This document shows positions 6,547 through 13,701 of a DNA stretch of 26,023 nucleotides, piece by piece (positions within the stretch are counted from its first letter, which is position 1; each line of letters opens with the position of its first letter). The stretch is from Desulfovibrio sp. (GTDB lineage Bacteria; Desulfobacterota; Desulfovibrionia; Desulfovibrionales; Desulfovibrionaceae): NCBI RefSeq assembly GCF_019424165.1, contig NZ_JAHZAA010000037.1, positions 1-26,023 of the forward strand, given 5' to 3'. Under the pieces are notes generated by a model, which worked only from the letters and a program-made list of their open reading frames with translations, made no database searches and was not told the origin of the DNA. The translations under genes were made by a program, and so were the position numbers.

Positions 6547-9000
6547 CTACCGCAGGATTACAATGGTCATGCCGTCGCCGCCCCTGTCTTCGGGGGCCAG
6601 AGAAAAACTTTCCGCTGCCGGAAAGGCACGCAAAAATTCATGAACCTGACGCCGCAAAGCCCCTGTACCGCGTCCGTGGACGAGCTCGACTTCCCGAAAA
6701 CCGGCCAACAAAGCCTTATCCATAAACTGTTCGAGCTCTGCAAGGGCAACATCAGCACGAAGCCCGCGCATGTCAAGGCGCAGGGAGGCTCCATCAGCGG
6801 CCCCAGCCGGGCGTGCGCCACCTCCGTTTGTGGAGGACGAGCCGTGCGCTGCCGCCAAAATGGAAGAAGGCTTGCCAACGGGCTGTGGGGTTCCCTGGCT
6901 GCCGGGCAGGCGCAAGGCTTTCATTTCGGCCCACAGGTTGACACCGTTCATGTCCAGACGCACGCGGTTACGCCGTTCGTCCACATCGGTAACCACACCG
7001 CGCTTATTGAAAACAGTGTGCAGAACCTGTTGGCCCACAACAAAATGCTCAGATCTGGGCAAAACGGAACCGTTTTTTTCCGCGGCGTCATCCGGAACAA
7101 GTGAAGCCCGCAGGCGGGACATTTCTTTCAGAGCCTGCTTGTGCGTTGCGCGGCCTTCTTTCCAGGCGCGCATGAGTTCGGACGCTTTGGTCCGCACTTC
7201 ATCGTGCAGGCGCAGCCGTTCTTTTTCCAGCTTTTCGCGTTCATGTCTTGCGGCAGACCGGGTTTTATCCTGTTCCTGCCGTAAAACAACCAGTTCGTCT
7301 TCGCGCTTTGCGGCCAGATCGTTTAACCGGGAAAGCAGGGCCGTGGCATCTTGCCCGTCCTGCAAAAGATAATGTTCTGCGCGGCGTACAATGCTTTCAG
7401 GCAAACCGTGTTCACGTGCCACATCCAGCGCCTGGCTGGCTCCCACCTGATCGTAAGCCAGTTTGAACAAGGGTTTTTTGCTTTGCGGGTCAAACAGCAT
7501 GGAGGCCGCGCGTGCGCCTTCCCTGGTCAGGGCGTAGCTCTTGAGAGCGGGAAAATGTGTAGCTGCCAGAACAAAGGTATGTTTGTCGAGCAATTCGTCA
7601 AGTACCGCCTGGGCCAAAGCAGCGCCCTGGGCCGGGTCTGTGCCTGCGCCGAATTCATCAAGTAGCACCATGCCGCTGGCGTCAAGGTGCTTCCAGGCTT
7701 TGGCAAGGTGCTCGATTTGCGCTGTAAAAGTAGAAACATTGTCCGCAAGGCTCTGTTCATCGCCAATAAAGGCGTCCATGCGGCTGAACCAGGGAAGATG
7801 GGAGCCGGCCCCCACAGGAACCGGCAGGCCGCTGAGGGTCATGGCAGCGATAAGGCCCAGAGTTTTCAAGCAGACCGTCTTGCCGCCGGCATTTCCACCC
7901 GTAATAATCAGGGCGCGTTCGCCAGGCCGCAGCACGATATCAAGGGGCTTTACGGCTGCCGTTGCCCGTGCGGCGGATTTTTGGGCATGCCCGGAACCTG
8001 CGGCAGGGCCGTCCGCGTTTTTGACCCTGTTGAGTAAAAGCAGGGGATGACGGGCGTCGAGCAGTTGTATGCCCTCGGTCACGGGGGTCAGCGGCAGGCA
8101 GCGACCGTCAAGAAGGGCTGCCAGGCGGCGTTTGGCCTGCAGCAGGTCCAGTTGAGCCAACAGCTCAAGGGCAGCTTGTGCGCCAGGCAGTTCCGCCTCA
8201 AGCAGGCTGCGCAGATACAGCAGAACCTTGCGTTCTTCTTCGCGCTCTTCGCGTTTCAGTTCCTGCAGGCGGTTGTTGATTTCCACCAGAAACATGGGTT
8301 CAAAGTAGCAGGTTTCGCCTGTTTGCGACCAGTCGTGAATGATGCCCTGCATGCGCCCCTTGAAGTTGGCCTTGAGGGGCAGCACATAGCGGTCGGACGA
8401 AAGAGTCATGAATTCGTCCTGCAAGTAGGCAAGCATATTGTACTGCAGGGCATAGTCCTTGACCTTGCGCATGCAGCTCTGGTGCAGACGGCGCAGTTCG
8501 CCGCGCAGGCGGTAGAGTTCGGGCGAGCTTTCGTCCTTCAGCAGGCCGTCATCGGAAAGGCAACGCAGCAGGGCCGCCGTAAGCTGTACCGGCAACGGCG
8601 TACCGTCGGCCAGGGCCAGCAGATGCGGCCACTGTTTCGGTGCTTCGGGAACGGCAATGGCGGCGTGGGCATCGCGTGCCAGACGCAGGACTTCACGCAG
8701 CGCCCAGAAGGCGTCAACATCGGGTTGAAAGGCGTGGGCGCGGCTGGTTTGCGCGGCGTGCAAAAAGCCAGTGACATCGGGAAAGGCGTTAAGAACAAAT
8801 GTCGCCCCTCCGGCAGCAGGCCGGGACGACCAGTCTGCCGCCTCTTCATAGACCCGTGCCGCCAAATTTACATCCTCAGCCTGGGCCAGCGGAACAAGTG
8901 CCAGGGCGCGCTCACGCCCCACGCCGGAGATACAGAGCGAGGCAAGATAGTCAGTAATATTATTATATTCCAGGGCCTGGAGCGTACGGGCGTGAATCAT
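6547..9000 (-). CDS. mutS2: Endonuclease MutS2 (MutS-family ATPase with Smr domain)
   Basis: MutS2 proteins resemble MutS but lack the mismatch-recognition domain. Members are linked to suppression of recombination or to rescue of collided ribosomes; which applies here is not known. The 817-residue protein has a core and lever region, Walker A GGNAGGKT (368-375), Walker B MVLLDEFGAGTDP (444-456) and ATHFPALK (480-487). A charged coiled-coil runs from about 555 to 635, and the C-terminal Smr nuclease domain begins at LDMRGL (742-747) with VELVHGRGTGAL (771-782). A low-complexity Gly/Ser/Ala linker (about 715-738) precedes Smr. The ATG at 9000 gives the usual start MIHARTLQALEY; the frame continues to 9108 without a conserved sequence. 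It sits between yqeY and dnaG. Confidence 0.94.
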   Translation of the reverse strand: MIHARTLQALEYNNITDYLASLCISGVGRERALALVPLAQAEDVNLAARVYEEAADWSSRPAAGGATFVLNAFPDVTGFLHAAQTSRAHAFQPDVDAFWALREVLRLARDAHAAIAVPEAPKQWPHLLALADGTPLPVQLTAALLRCLSDDGLLKDESSPELYRLRGELRRLHQSCMRKVKDYALQYNMLAYLQDEFMTLSSDRYVLPLKANFKGRMQGIIHDWSQTGETCYFEPMFLVEINNRLQELKREEREEERKVLLYLRSLLEAELPGAQAALELLAQLDLLQAKRRLAALLDGRCLPLTPVTEGIQLLDARHPLLLLNRVKNADGPAAGSGHAQKSAARATAAVKPLDIVLRPGERALIITGGNAGGKTVCLKTLGLIAAMTLSGLPVPVGAGSHLPWFSRMDAFIGDEQSLADNVSTFTAQIEHLAKAWKHLDASGMVLLDEFGAGTDPAQGAALAQAVLDELLDKHTFVLAATHFPALKSYALTREGARAASMLFDPQSKKPLFKLAYDQVGASQALDVAREHGLPESIVRRAEHYLLQDGQDATALLSRLNDLAAKREDELVVLRQEQDKTRSAARHEREKLEKERLRLHDEVRTKASELMRAWKEGRATHKQALKEMSRLRASLVPDDAAEKNGSVLPRSEHFVVGQQVLHTVFNKRGVVTDVDERRNRVRLDMNGVNLWAEMKALRLPGSQGTPQPVGKPSSILAAAHGSSSTNGGGARPAGAADGASLRLDMRGLRADVALAELEQFMDKALLAGFREVELVHGRGTGALRRQVHEFLRAFPAAESFSLAPEDRGGDGMTIVILR

Positions 9001-9037
9001 GCTGATGCCTCGGGAGCAATGAAATGGCTTGTCGCAG

Positions 9038-9081
9038 AAAAAAGGACGCAACCCCCGGCGGGCCTGAAGGCCCCAACATCC
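9038..9081 (-). terminator. Possible attenuator hairpin upstream of mutS2
   Basis: On the minus strand, a compact GGGCC-TTCA-GGCCC hairpin (9060-9073) sits inside a weaker outer pair (GGATG with CGTCC, 9077-9081 and 9044-9048). Six Ts (9038-9043) follow. It lies 38 bases upstream of the mutS2 start, in the 274-base gap after yqeY that has no other believable gene. It could end part of the transcripts before mutS2. The stem is imperfect, so this is a moderate call. Confidence 0.35.
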
Positions 9082-9274
9082 CGGAGAGCGCGTTTTTGCC
9101 GGACACACAGTGTTTCCATCCTGCGAGGCAACTCCCGGTTATAACGGCTTGCGGCCAGCCGGCAGGGTGAGTTCCGCATCTGGAAGGCCGCAGTACGTCC
9201 ACTATTGCGGAAAAGCGGCTGAAAATGGTGCGTTGCCGCCTGCTTTACAGTGCAGACGGATCAGTTGGACCGGG

Positions 9275-9742
9275 TCAGGATTGCAGGCGTTTTTTTACAG
9301 CCTCAGAGAGGGCTTTGCCGTCGACCTGGCCTTTATGGCTGGCCATGATGGCAGATATGACCCTGCCCATATCTTTGGGTGAAGCGGCGCCAAGTTCGGC
9401 TATGGTGCTTTCAATAAGGGCCGTCAGTTCTTCCTGCCCAAGAGCCTTGGGCAGGTAATCTTTGAGAACTGCCAGTTCAGCAGCCTCTTTTTCAGCAAGG
9501 TCGGGCCGTTGAGCGGCCGTGTACTGTTCAATGGAGTCCTGCCGCTGCTTGCCTTCTTTTACGATGACATCAAGCATTTCTTCATCGGAAAGGCTGCCGC
9601 CCGGCCGCCGCAGGTCCACCAGCCGGTTTTTGACCGCTGTTTTCAACAGGCGCAGCACTGTCAGTCGCACGCTGTCTCTGGCCTTGTAGGCTTGCACGTA
9701 GTCTTTTTCAATCTGCTCAAAAAGTGTGGTGGTAACGGTCAT
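9275..9742 (-). CDS. yqeY: GatB/YqeY domain protein
   Basis: YqeY is a small helical protein of unclear role whose domain is shared with the tail of GatB, a subunit of the tRNA-dependent amidotransferase; a tRNA-linked function is assumed for the family. The 155-residue protein shows the conserved GKQRQDSIEQYTAAQRPDLA (64-83), LKDYLPKAL (93-101) and DMGRVISAIMASHKG (124-138). I chose the ATG at 9742 (MTVTTTLFEQIEKDY) because it matches the usual N-terminus; the frame extends to 9844 but that part crosses the hairpin after rpsU. I see no good Shine-Dalgarno sequence before it. Genes named yqeY often follow rpsU, as here. Confidence 0.92.
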   Translation of the reverse strand: MTVTTTLFEQIEKDYVQAYKARDSVRLTVLRLLKTAVKNRLVDLRRPGGSLSDEEMLDVIVKEGKQRQDSIEQYTAAQRPDLAEKEAAELAVLKDYLPKALGQEELTALIESTIAELGAASPKDMGRVISAIMASHKGQVDGKALSEAVKKRLQS

Positions 9743-9778
9743 GGCAGTGGTGTGGTGAAGGGTGGAGTAAAGCAGAAA

Positions 9779-9810
9779 ATGCGGGAAACCCCAAAAGGGG
9801 CTTCCCGCAT
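9779..9810 (-). terminator. Strong hairpin between rpsU and yqeY
   Basis: ATGCGGGAA pairs with TTCCCGCAT at the two ends (9779-9787, 9802-9810), followed inside by one mismatch and CCCC/GGGG around an AAAA loop. On the minus strand, the stem is followed by TTTTCTGCTTTA, a short T-rich run. It lies 45-75 bases after the rpsU stop. A leaky terminator here would give far more rpsU than downstream mRNA, which suits a ribosomal protein ahead of replication genes. Confidence 0.6.
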
Positions 9811-9832
9811 AACTGGCCGGATGCAAGGCCCC

Positions 9833-9850
9833 GGGCGCATGCATGCGCCC
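9833..9850. repeat. Perfect 18-bp palindrome next to the rpsU stop
   Basis: GGGCGCATGCATGCGCCC is a perfect palindrome four bases past the rpsU stop. As RNA it could form a short GC-rich stem with an ATGCAT loop. No T-run follows directly. It may add to the terminator at 9779-9810 or protect the 3' end of rpsU mRNA. Confidence 0.5.
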
Positions 9851-9854
9851 CCGG

Positions 9855-10058
9855 TTAGGCCATGTTCATCTTCCTGATCTTTTTCATCAGCCGCTTCCGG
9901 GCGGCGGCCTTCTTCTTTTTGCGCATGACGCTGGGCTTTTCGTAGTGCTGGCGCTTCTTCATTTCAGAAAGAATGCCGGCCTTTTCTACCTGCTTCTTAA
10001 AGCGGCGCAGCGCAATGTCGAAGTTGTAGTCGTCTTCGTTAAGAAAAACTCCGGGCAA
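9855..10058 (-). CDS. rpsU: 30S ribosomal protein S21
   Basis: S21 binds the small ribosomal subunit near the 3' end of 16S rRNA and helps in initiation. The 67-residue product (MPGVFLNEDDYNFDIALRRF at its start, with a lysine/arginine-rich tail) has the family's ALRRFKKQVEKAG core. I chose the TTG at 10058 rather than the GTG at 10067: the TTG is eight bases after a near-perfect Shine-Dalgarno sequence, whereas the GTG is part of that sequence. It leads the yqeY, mutS2, dnaG, rpoD run, so this is an expanded macromolecular synthesis operon. Confidence 0.96.
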   Translation of the reverse strand: MPGVFLNEDDYNFDIALRRFKKQVEKAGILSEMKKRQHYEKPSVMRKKKKAAARKRLMKKIRKMNMA

Positions 10059-10062
10059 GAAA

Positions 10063-10073
10063 ATCACCCCCTT
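10063..10073 (-). promoter_or_regulatory. Shine-Dalgarno sequence that fixes the rpsU TTG start
   Basis: On the minus strand AAGGGGGTGAT differs by one base from the full anti-16S complement AAGGAGGTGAT. GGGGG ends eight bases before the TTG at 10058, ideal spacing. The GTG at 10067 is embedded in it and is therefore unlikely to be the start. Confidence 0.8.
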
Positions 10074-10080
10074 CTGCGAA

Positions 10081-10099
10081 GGGCCGGTAGTTACGGCCC
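10081..10099 (-). promoter_or_regulatory. Hairpin in the rpsU leader
   Basis: GGGCCG (10081-10086) and CGGCCC (10094-10099) form a perfect six-bp stem around a seven-base loop. It ends about eight bases upstream of the rpsU Shine-Dalgarno sequence in the minus-strand mRNA. It could affect translation of rpsU; autoregulation by S21 is only a guess. Confidence 0.4.
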
Positions 10100-10161
10100 C
10101 AAAAATACCGAGAACGGGGTTGCCCGCTTACGGCTGGCGACAGTGTCGCAAGTGAAGAGTT

Positions 10162-10190
10162 CCTATAGCCCGAAGGCTGAAAAAAGGCAA
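10162..10190 (-). promoter_or_regulatory. Candidate sigma-70 promoter for rpsU
   Basis: On the minus strand, TTGCCT (10185-10190) and TATAGG (10162-10167) lie 17 bases apart, with four of six consensus bases in each. The site is downstream of the HU terminator and about 100 bases upstream of the rpsU start. A small AGCC-TTCG-GGCT hairpin overlaps the spacer. Confidence 0.4.
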
Positions 10191-10220
10191 GGCTTTTTCG
10201 CCAATGCAGCGTAGCGCGAC

Positions 10221-10242
10221 AAAAAAGACTGCCACAGGCAGT
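10221..10242 (-). terminator. Intrinsic terminator of the HU gene
   Basis: On the minus strand, ACTGCC-TGT-GGCAGT (10228-10242) is followed by C and six Ts (10221-10226). It lies about 160 bases after the HU stop. It separates HU from the rpsU promoter, so HU is probably its own unit. The other parts of the 342-base gap (10059-10400) hold a long hairpin at 10275-10307, the rpsU promoter and leader, and no gene I can support. Confidence 0.65.
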
Positions 10243-10274
10243 ATCAGGTACAACGAAACGCGCTTTGCATTGAC

Positions 10275-10307
10275 GTTTGTCGCCGATTCCCAGCATCGGC
10301 GACAAGC
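10275..10307. repeat. Long hairpin in the HU 3' region
   Basis: TTGTCGCCGAT (10277-10287) and ATCGGCGACAA (10295-10305) are perfect reverse complements around a seven-base loop; one G-T and one G-C pair extend the stem to 13 bp. It lies between the HU stop and the HU terminator and has no T-run on the minus strand. It may stabilise HU mRNA. Confidence 0.5.
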
Positions 10308-10400
10308 AGGCTTTTGTCTGCCCCGGCGTACCCGGCCTGACGTGCGGTCGGGGCGGGCGTTCACCGGGCCATCCGTTGCCGGTGGCAAACGGCGAGATAT

Positions 10401-10673
10401 CTAGTTCAGAGAATCTTTGAGCATCTTGCCCGGACGGAATTTGATAATCTTGCACGCCGGGATGGTAAGCGTGTCCCCGGTGCGGGGGTTGCGGCCCTGC
10501 CTGGCCTTGCGGTGTTCCACTGCGAATGTGCCGAAACCGGTAAGCGTAAGTTTGGATTCCTTGACAAGAGCGTCTTCGACAGAAGCGAGAAAGGCATTGA
10601 GGGTCCGTTCGGCAGCAGCCTTGGTCAGATTGGCCTTGGCAGCTATTTTTTCAACAAGATCAGCCTTAGTCAT
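10401..10673 (-). CDS. DNA-binding protein HU
   Basis: HU is a small dimeric nucleoid protein that bends DNA. The 90-residue product is exactly the usual length and has LTLTGFGTFAV (42-52) and the arm motif GRNPRTG (60-66) that enters the minor groove. The ATG at 10673 (MTKADLVEKI) is eight bases after AGGAGG; another ATG at 10679 is only two bases from it and is unlikely. A possible -10 (CATAAT on the minus strand, 10760-10765) lies in the gap after rsmA without a clear -35. Whether it should be called hupA or hupB cannot be told from one copy. Confidence 0.95.
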   Translation of the reverse strand: MTKADLVEKIAAKANLTKAAAERTLNAFLASVEDALVKESKLTLTGFGTFAVEHRKARQGRNPRTGDTLTIPACKIIKFRPGKMLKDSLN

Positions 10674-10782
10674 CAGCATGTCCTCCTGAAAGGTTCCCCG
10701 GCGTTGTTTCAGGCGGCCTTCAGGCGATGAAAAAGCCGGAAGGCATACAACGCAGCAAGATTATGGATAGACTGAAAACTTT

Positions 10783-11622
10783 TTATGCCTTGTTGTCAAG
10801 CTGTGAAGCCCAAAAAGCGGCTATACGCTGGAAATCGGAGCACGTCAGGGCTTCGGGCCGCAAGGCGGGGGCAATGCAGGCATCATGCAGGGATTTTTCA
10901 AGGCCCGGCTGTGCGGCACGGCGGAATACACCGCCGAGTTGTTTGCGTCGCTGCTGAAAGCATATCCGCAAAAGGCGCGAGAGAAGTTCCGGATGTGCGG
11001 GGCGTTCACTGGCGGGCAACGGTTCAAAGCTCAAAACGGCGGAATCTACCTTGGGGGGCGGACTGAACGCGCCCGGACCCACCACGAACTCCATGCGTGG
11101 GCGTGCGTAACTCTGCACCCATACCGAAAGCGCGCCGTAATGCCCTGTGCCGGGATGGGCCGCCAGCCGCTGGCCCACTTCCTTCTGCACCATAAAGGCT
11201 GCCCGTTGCCAGCCTGTGGACTGGGAGACAATGTCCCAGATCAGGGGCGAGGCCACATTGTAGGGCAGGTTGCCTATGATTTTCCACGGCTCTTCAGGGC
11301 AGATGCGCCGCCATGCAAACTTCAGGGCATCAATGAGTACGGCCTGGGTGTTGGGGCCGCCCAGGCGCTGCCGTTCGGCGGCCCAGTGGCGGTCTTTTTC
11401 CAGCAACAATAGCCGGGAATGGGGGGTGGCCTCAATGGCGCGGGTCAACGCGCCGGGGCCGGGGCCGATCTCAATGATGCGGTCCTGTTCGGCAGGCGCA
11501 ATGAGCGCAGCAATACGGTGGCAGATGTCTTCGCGCCGTAAGAAATGCTGCCCCAGGCTTTTTTTGGCCCGTGGGGCATGTGTGACAGTATTTTTTTTCA
11601 TATGGGGAGATGCGGCGGGCAT
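10783..11622 (-). CDS. rsmA: 16S rRNA (adenine 1518/1519-N6) dimethyltransferase RsmA (KsgA)
   Basis: RsmA dimethylates two adjacent adenines in the 3' hairpin of 16S rRNA late in small-subunit assembly, using S-adenosylmethionine. The 279-residue protein has SLGQHFL (22-28), the SAM-binding EIGPGPGALT (51-60), the catalytic motif NLPYNV (118-123) and the loop FSPPPKVDSAV (186-196). The ATG at 11622 has AAGG four bases upstream; a second ATG at 11601 has no Shine-Dalgarno sequence. The start is six bases past the end of the EF-G gene, so both are probably in one mRNA. Confidence 0.96.
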   Translation of the reverse strand: MPAASPHMKKNTVTHAPRAKKSLGQHFLRREDICHRIAALIAPAEQDRIIEIGPGPGALTRAIEATPHSRLLLLEKDRHWAAERQRLGGPNTQAVLIDALKFAWRRICPEEPWKIIGNLPYNVASPLIWDIVSQSTGWQRAAFMVQKEVGQRLAAHPGTGHYGALSVWVQSYARPRMEFVVGPGAFSPPPKVDSAVLSFEPLPASERPAHPELLSRLLRICFQQRRKQLGGVFRRAAQPGLEKSLHDACIAPALRPEALTCSDFQRIAAFWASQLDNKA

Positions 11623-11628
11623 GTGGCC

Positions 11629-13680
11629 TTAGGGCAGGTCAAAACGGTCAAAGGTCATCACCAGTCCGGCCCGGCCCTGTGTAGCCGAACGCAGGGAGGT
11701 GGAGAAGCCGAACAGACGGCGCAGGGGAGCAGTGCCGCGAAGAGCTTTGCGCCCGCCGTGGTCTTCAAGGTTTTCCACTTTTCCGCCGCAGGTGTTGAGC
11801 AGGCTGATGGCGGCGCCCAGAAAATCTTCAGGTACGGAAATTTCAATCCGCATGACAGGTTCAAGGCTTACAGGGGCGGCGGCGGCCAGCGCCTCACGCA
11901 GCGCCTGCCCCGCTGCCATGTGACAGCCCGGAGCTGTGGTCAGCCCTTCGCGCCGCTCCATACCGTCCAGGGTCACGGCCACATCTGTAACAGGATAGCC
12001 TGTGATGGCGCCACTTTGCAGGGCATCGCACACGCCTTCAACAGCGGCTTCCACATACACATGAGGCAGGATTTTTCGAGCCCCGTCGGGATTGTCGGGC
12101 AAAAAACTGCCGATTTCTACGGCATTGCCGCTGCCGCGCGGCCGGGGGGCAACGCGCAGGCTGACCGTACCCTGATGGCGCTCTTTGCCCAGTTCGCGAT
12201 CAAAGGTCACGGTGGCTGCGGCTTCCTTGCGTACGGTTTCGCGCAGGACAACCTGTGGATTGCCTGAGCGGGGGCTGATACCGTATTCACGCTGCATGCG
12301 TTCCAGCAGCACATCCAGATGAAGCTCGCCCATGCCGGAAATCATGCGCGCTCCCGTATCGTCATCCATCTGCGCTTTGAGGGTGGGGTCTTCTTCGGTA
12401 TAGCGTGTCAGGGCTTCATCCAGAATTTTACCTTCATCGGCATTGCGGGGTTCAAGGGCGAGGGTGATTACCGGTGCGTTGGCCTCAATGCTTTCAAGCG
12501 AAAGCTGCCTGTCACGGGAGGTGTATGTTTCGCCGGTATGGGCCGAACGCAGGCCCACAGCTACGACGATTTCTCCGGCAGAGGCCTGTTCCATCTGCTC
12601 ACGGCGATCGGCATGGGGTCTGTAGAGGCGACTCAGGCGGTCGTCCTTGCTTTGCGCAGTGTTGCGCAGATTGTCGCCTTCATGAATGCGTCCCGCATAG
12701 AGGCGGATAAAGCAGTGTTTTCTGTTTTCTTCAAGTAAAACCTTAAAAACAAGGGCAACGGCCGGTGCGTCGGCATCGGGCATAACCGTAACCTCATGTC
12801 CCTGAAGGTCCAGGCCCACCGGGGGTGGGACATCCAGAGGCGAAGGCAGCCAGCGGCACACGGCATCCAGAACAGGCTGTACGCCCGCGTTGCGCAGGGC
12901 AGAACCGCAAAAGACCGGAGTTACGTGGCGAGCCAGCGTGGCCCGGCGCATGGCGGCGTGAATGGCACTAATGTCGCAGGGGTTCTCAAGATAACAAACC
13001 AGAAAATCTTCATCGGCTTCGGCAAGTTTTTCCAGCATCTGTTCGCGCCACGGGGAGGCCAGTGCAGCCTGTTCCGCAGTGAAAGGAGCACGGTACACGG
13101 TCTGGCCCTGGTCACTCTCGTCAAAGGTGAGGCATTCTTCATGAACAAGATCAAGAACGGCACTGAAATCTTCGCCTTGACCAAAGGGGATGGTAACCGC
13201 GACGGCATTGGCGGCGAGTCTCTGGCGCATGGCGGCCAGTACAGCCTCAAAGTCAGCGCCTACTCTGTCAATTTTGTTTATAAACGCTATCTTGGGAACG
13301 CCGAAATCTTCAGATTGCCGCCAGACGGTTTCTGATTGCGGTTCCACGCCGCCTACAGCGCAAAATACGCCGACAGCCCCGTCCAGTACACGCAGGGAGC
13401 GCTCCACTTCAATGGTGAAGTCCACATGCCCGGGGGTATCGATAAGATTGATGGTATGATCATCCCACTGGCATGTTGTACAGGCCGACATGATGGTAAT
13501 GCCACGCTCCTGCTCTTCGGGCATGAAGTCCATCGTGGCTGCGCCGTCGTGCACCTCGCCCATCCGGTGGATTTTGCGGCTGTAAAACAGCATGCGCTCC
13601 GACAGGGTGGTTTTGCCTGCGTCGATATGGGCGATGATGCCGATGTTGCGGATGCGGTCAATACTGGACTGGTTTGACAT
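11629..13680 (-). CDS. Elongation factor G-type translational GTPase (EF-G paralogue)
   Basis: EF-G GTPases move tRNA and mRNA through the ribosome; some paralogues act in ribosome recycling instead. The 683-residue protein has the G motifs AHIDAGKT (17-24), RGITI (59-63), DTPGH (81-85) and NKID (135-138), then domains II to V. Domain IV is recognisable by SGNPQVVLRETV and domain V by the RIEISVPEDFLG segment. It lies between an arginine-synthesis cluster and rsmA, not with rpsL, rpsG and tufA, so a second, main fusA probably exists elsewhere. The sequence (VHDGAATMDFMPEEQERGIT) recalls the extra EF-G2-like forms of deltaproteobacteria, spirochaetes and mitochondria, but that needs a tree. 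GGGAG precedes the ATG. Confidence 0.9.
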   Translation of the reverse strand: MSNQSSIDRIRNIGIIAHIDAGKTTLSERMLFYSRKIHRMGEVHDGAATMDFMPEEQERGITIMSACTTCQWDDHTINLIDTPGHVDFTIEVERSLRVLDGAVGVFCAVGGVEPQSETVWRQSEDFGVPKIAFINKIDRVGADFEAVLAAMRQRLAANAVAVTIPFGQGEDFSAVLDLVHEECLTFDESDQGQTVYRAPFTAEQAALASPWREQMLEKLAEADEDFLVCYLENPCDISAIHAAMRRATLARHVTPVFCGSALRNAGVQPVLDAVCRWLPSPLDVPPPVGLDLQGHEVTVMPDADAPAVALVFKVLLEENRKHCFIRLYAGRIHEGDNLRNTAQSKDDRLSRLYRPHADRREQMEQASAGEIVVAVGLRSAHTGETYTSRDRQLSLESIEANAPVITLALEPRNADEGKILDEALTRYTEEDPTLKAQMDDDTGARMISGMGELHLDVLLERMQREYGISPRSGNPQVVLRETVRKEAAATVTFDRELGKERHQGTVSLRVAPRPRGSGNAVEIGSFLPDNPDGARKILPHVYVEAAVEGVCDALQSGAITGYPVTDVAVTLDGMERREGLTTAPGCHMAAGQALREALAAAAPVSLEPVMRIEISVPEDFLGAAISLLNTCGGKVENLEDHGGRKALRGTAPLRRLFGFSTSLRSATQGRAGLVMTFDRFDLP

Positions 13681-13701
13681 GGCGGCTCCCGGGCTGGCTG
13701 A

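Noticed and set aside
10783..10799. TTGACA on the minus strand as the HU -35 box
   Set aside because: It is the coding end of rsmA, and the hexamer 17 bases downstream is TTCAGT, a poor -10. The better CATAAT at 10760-10765 is too far from it.
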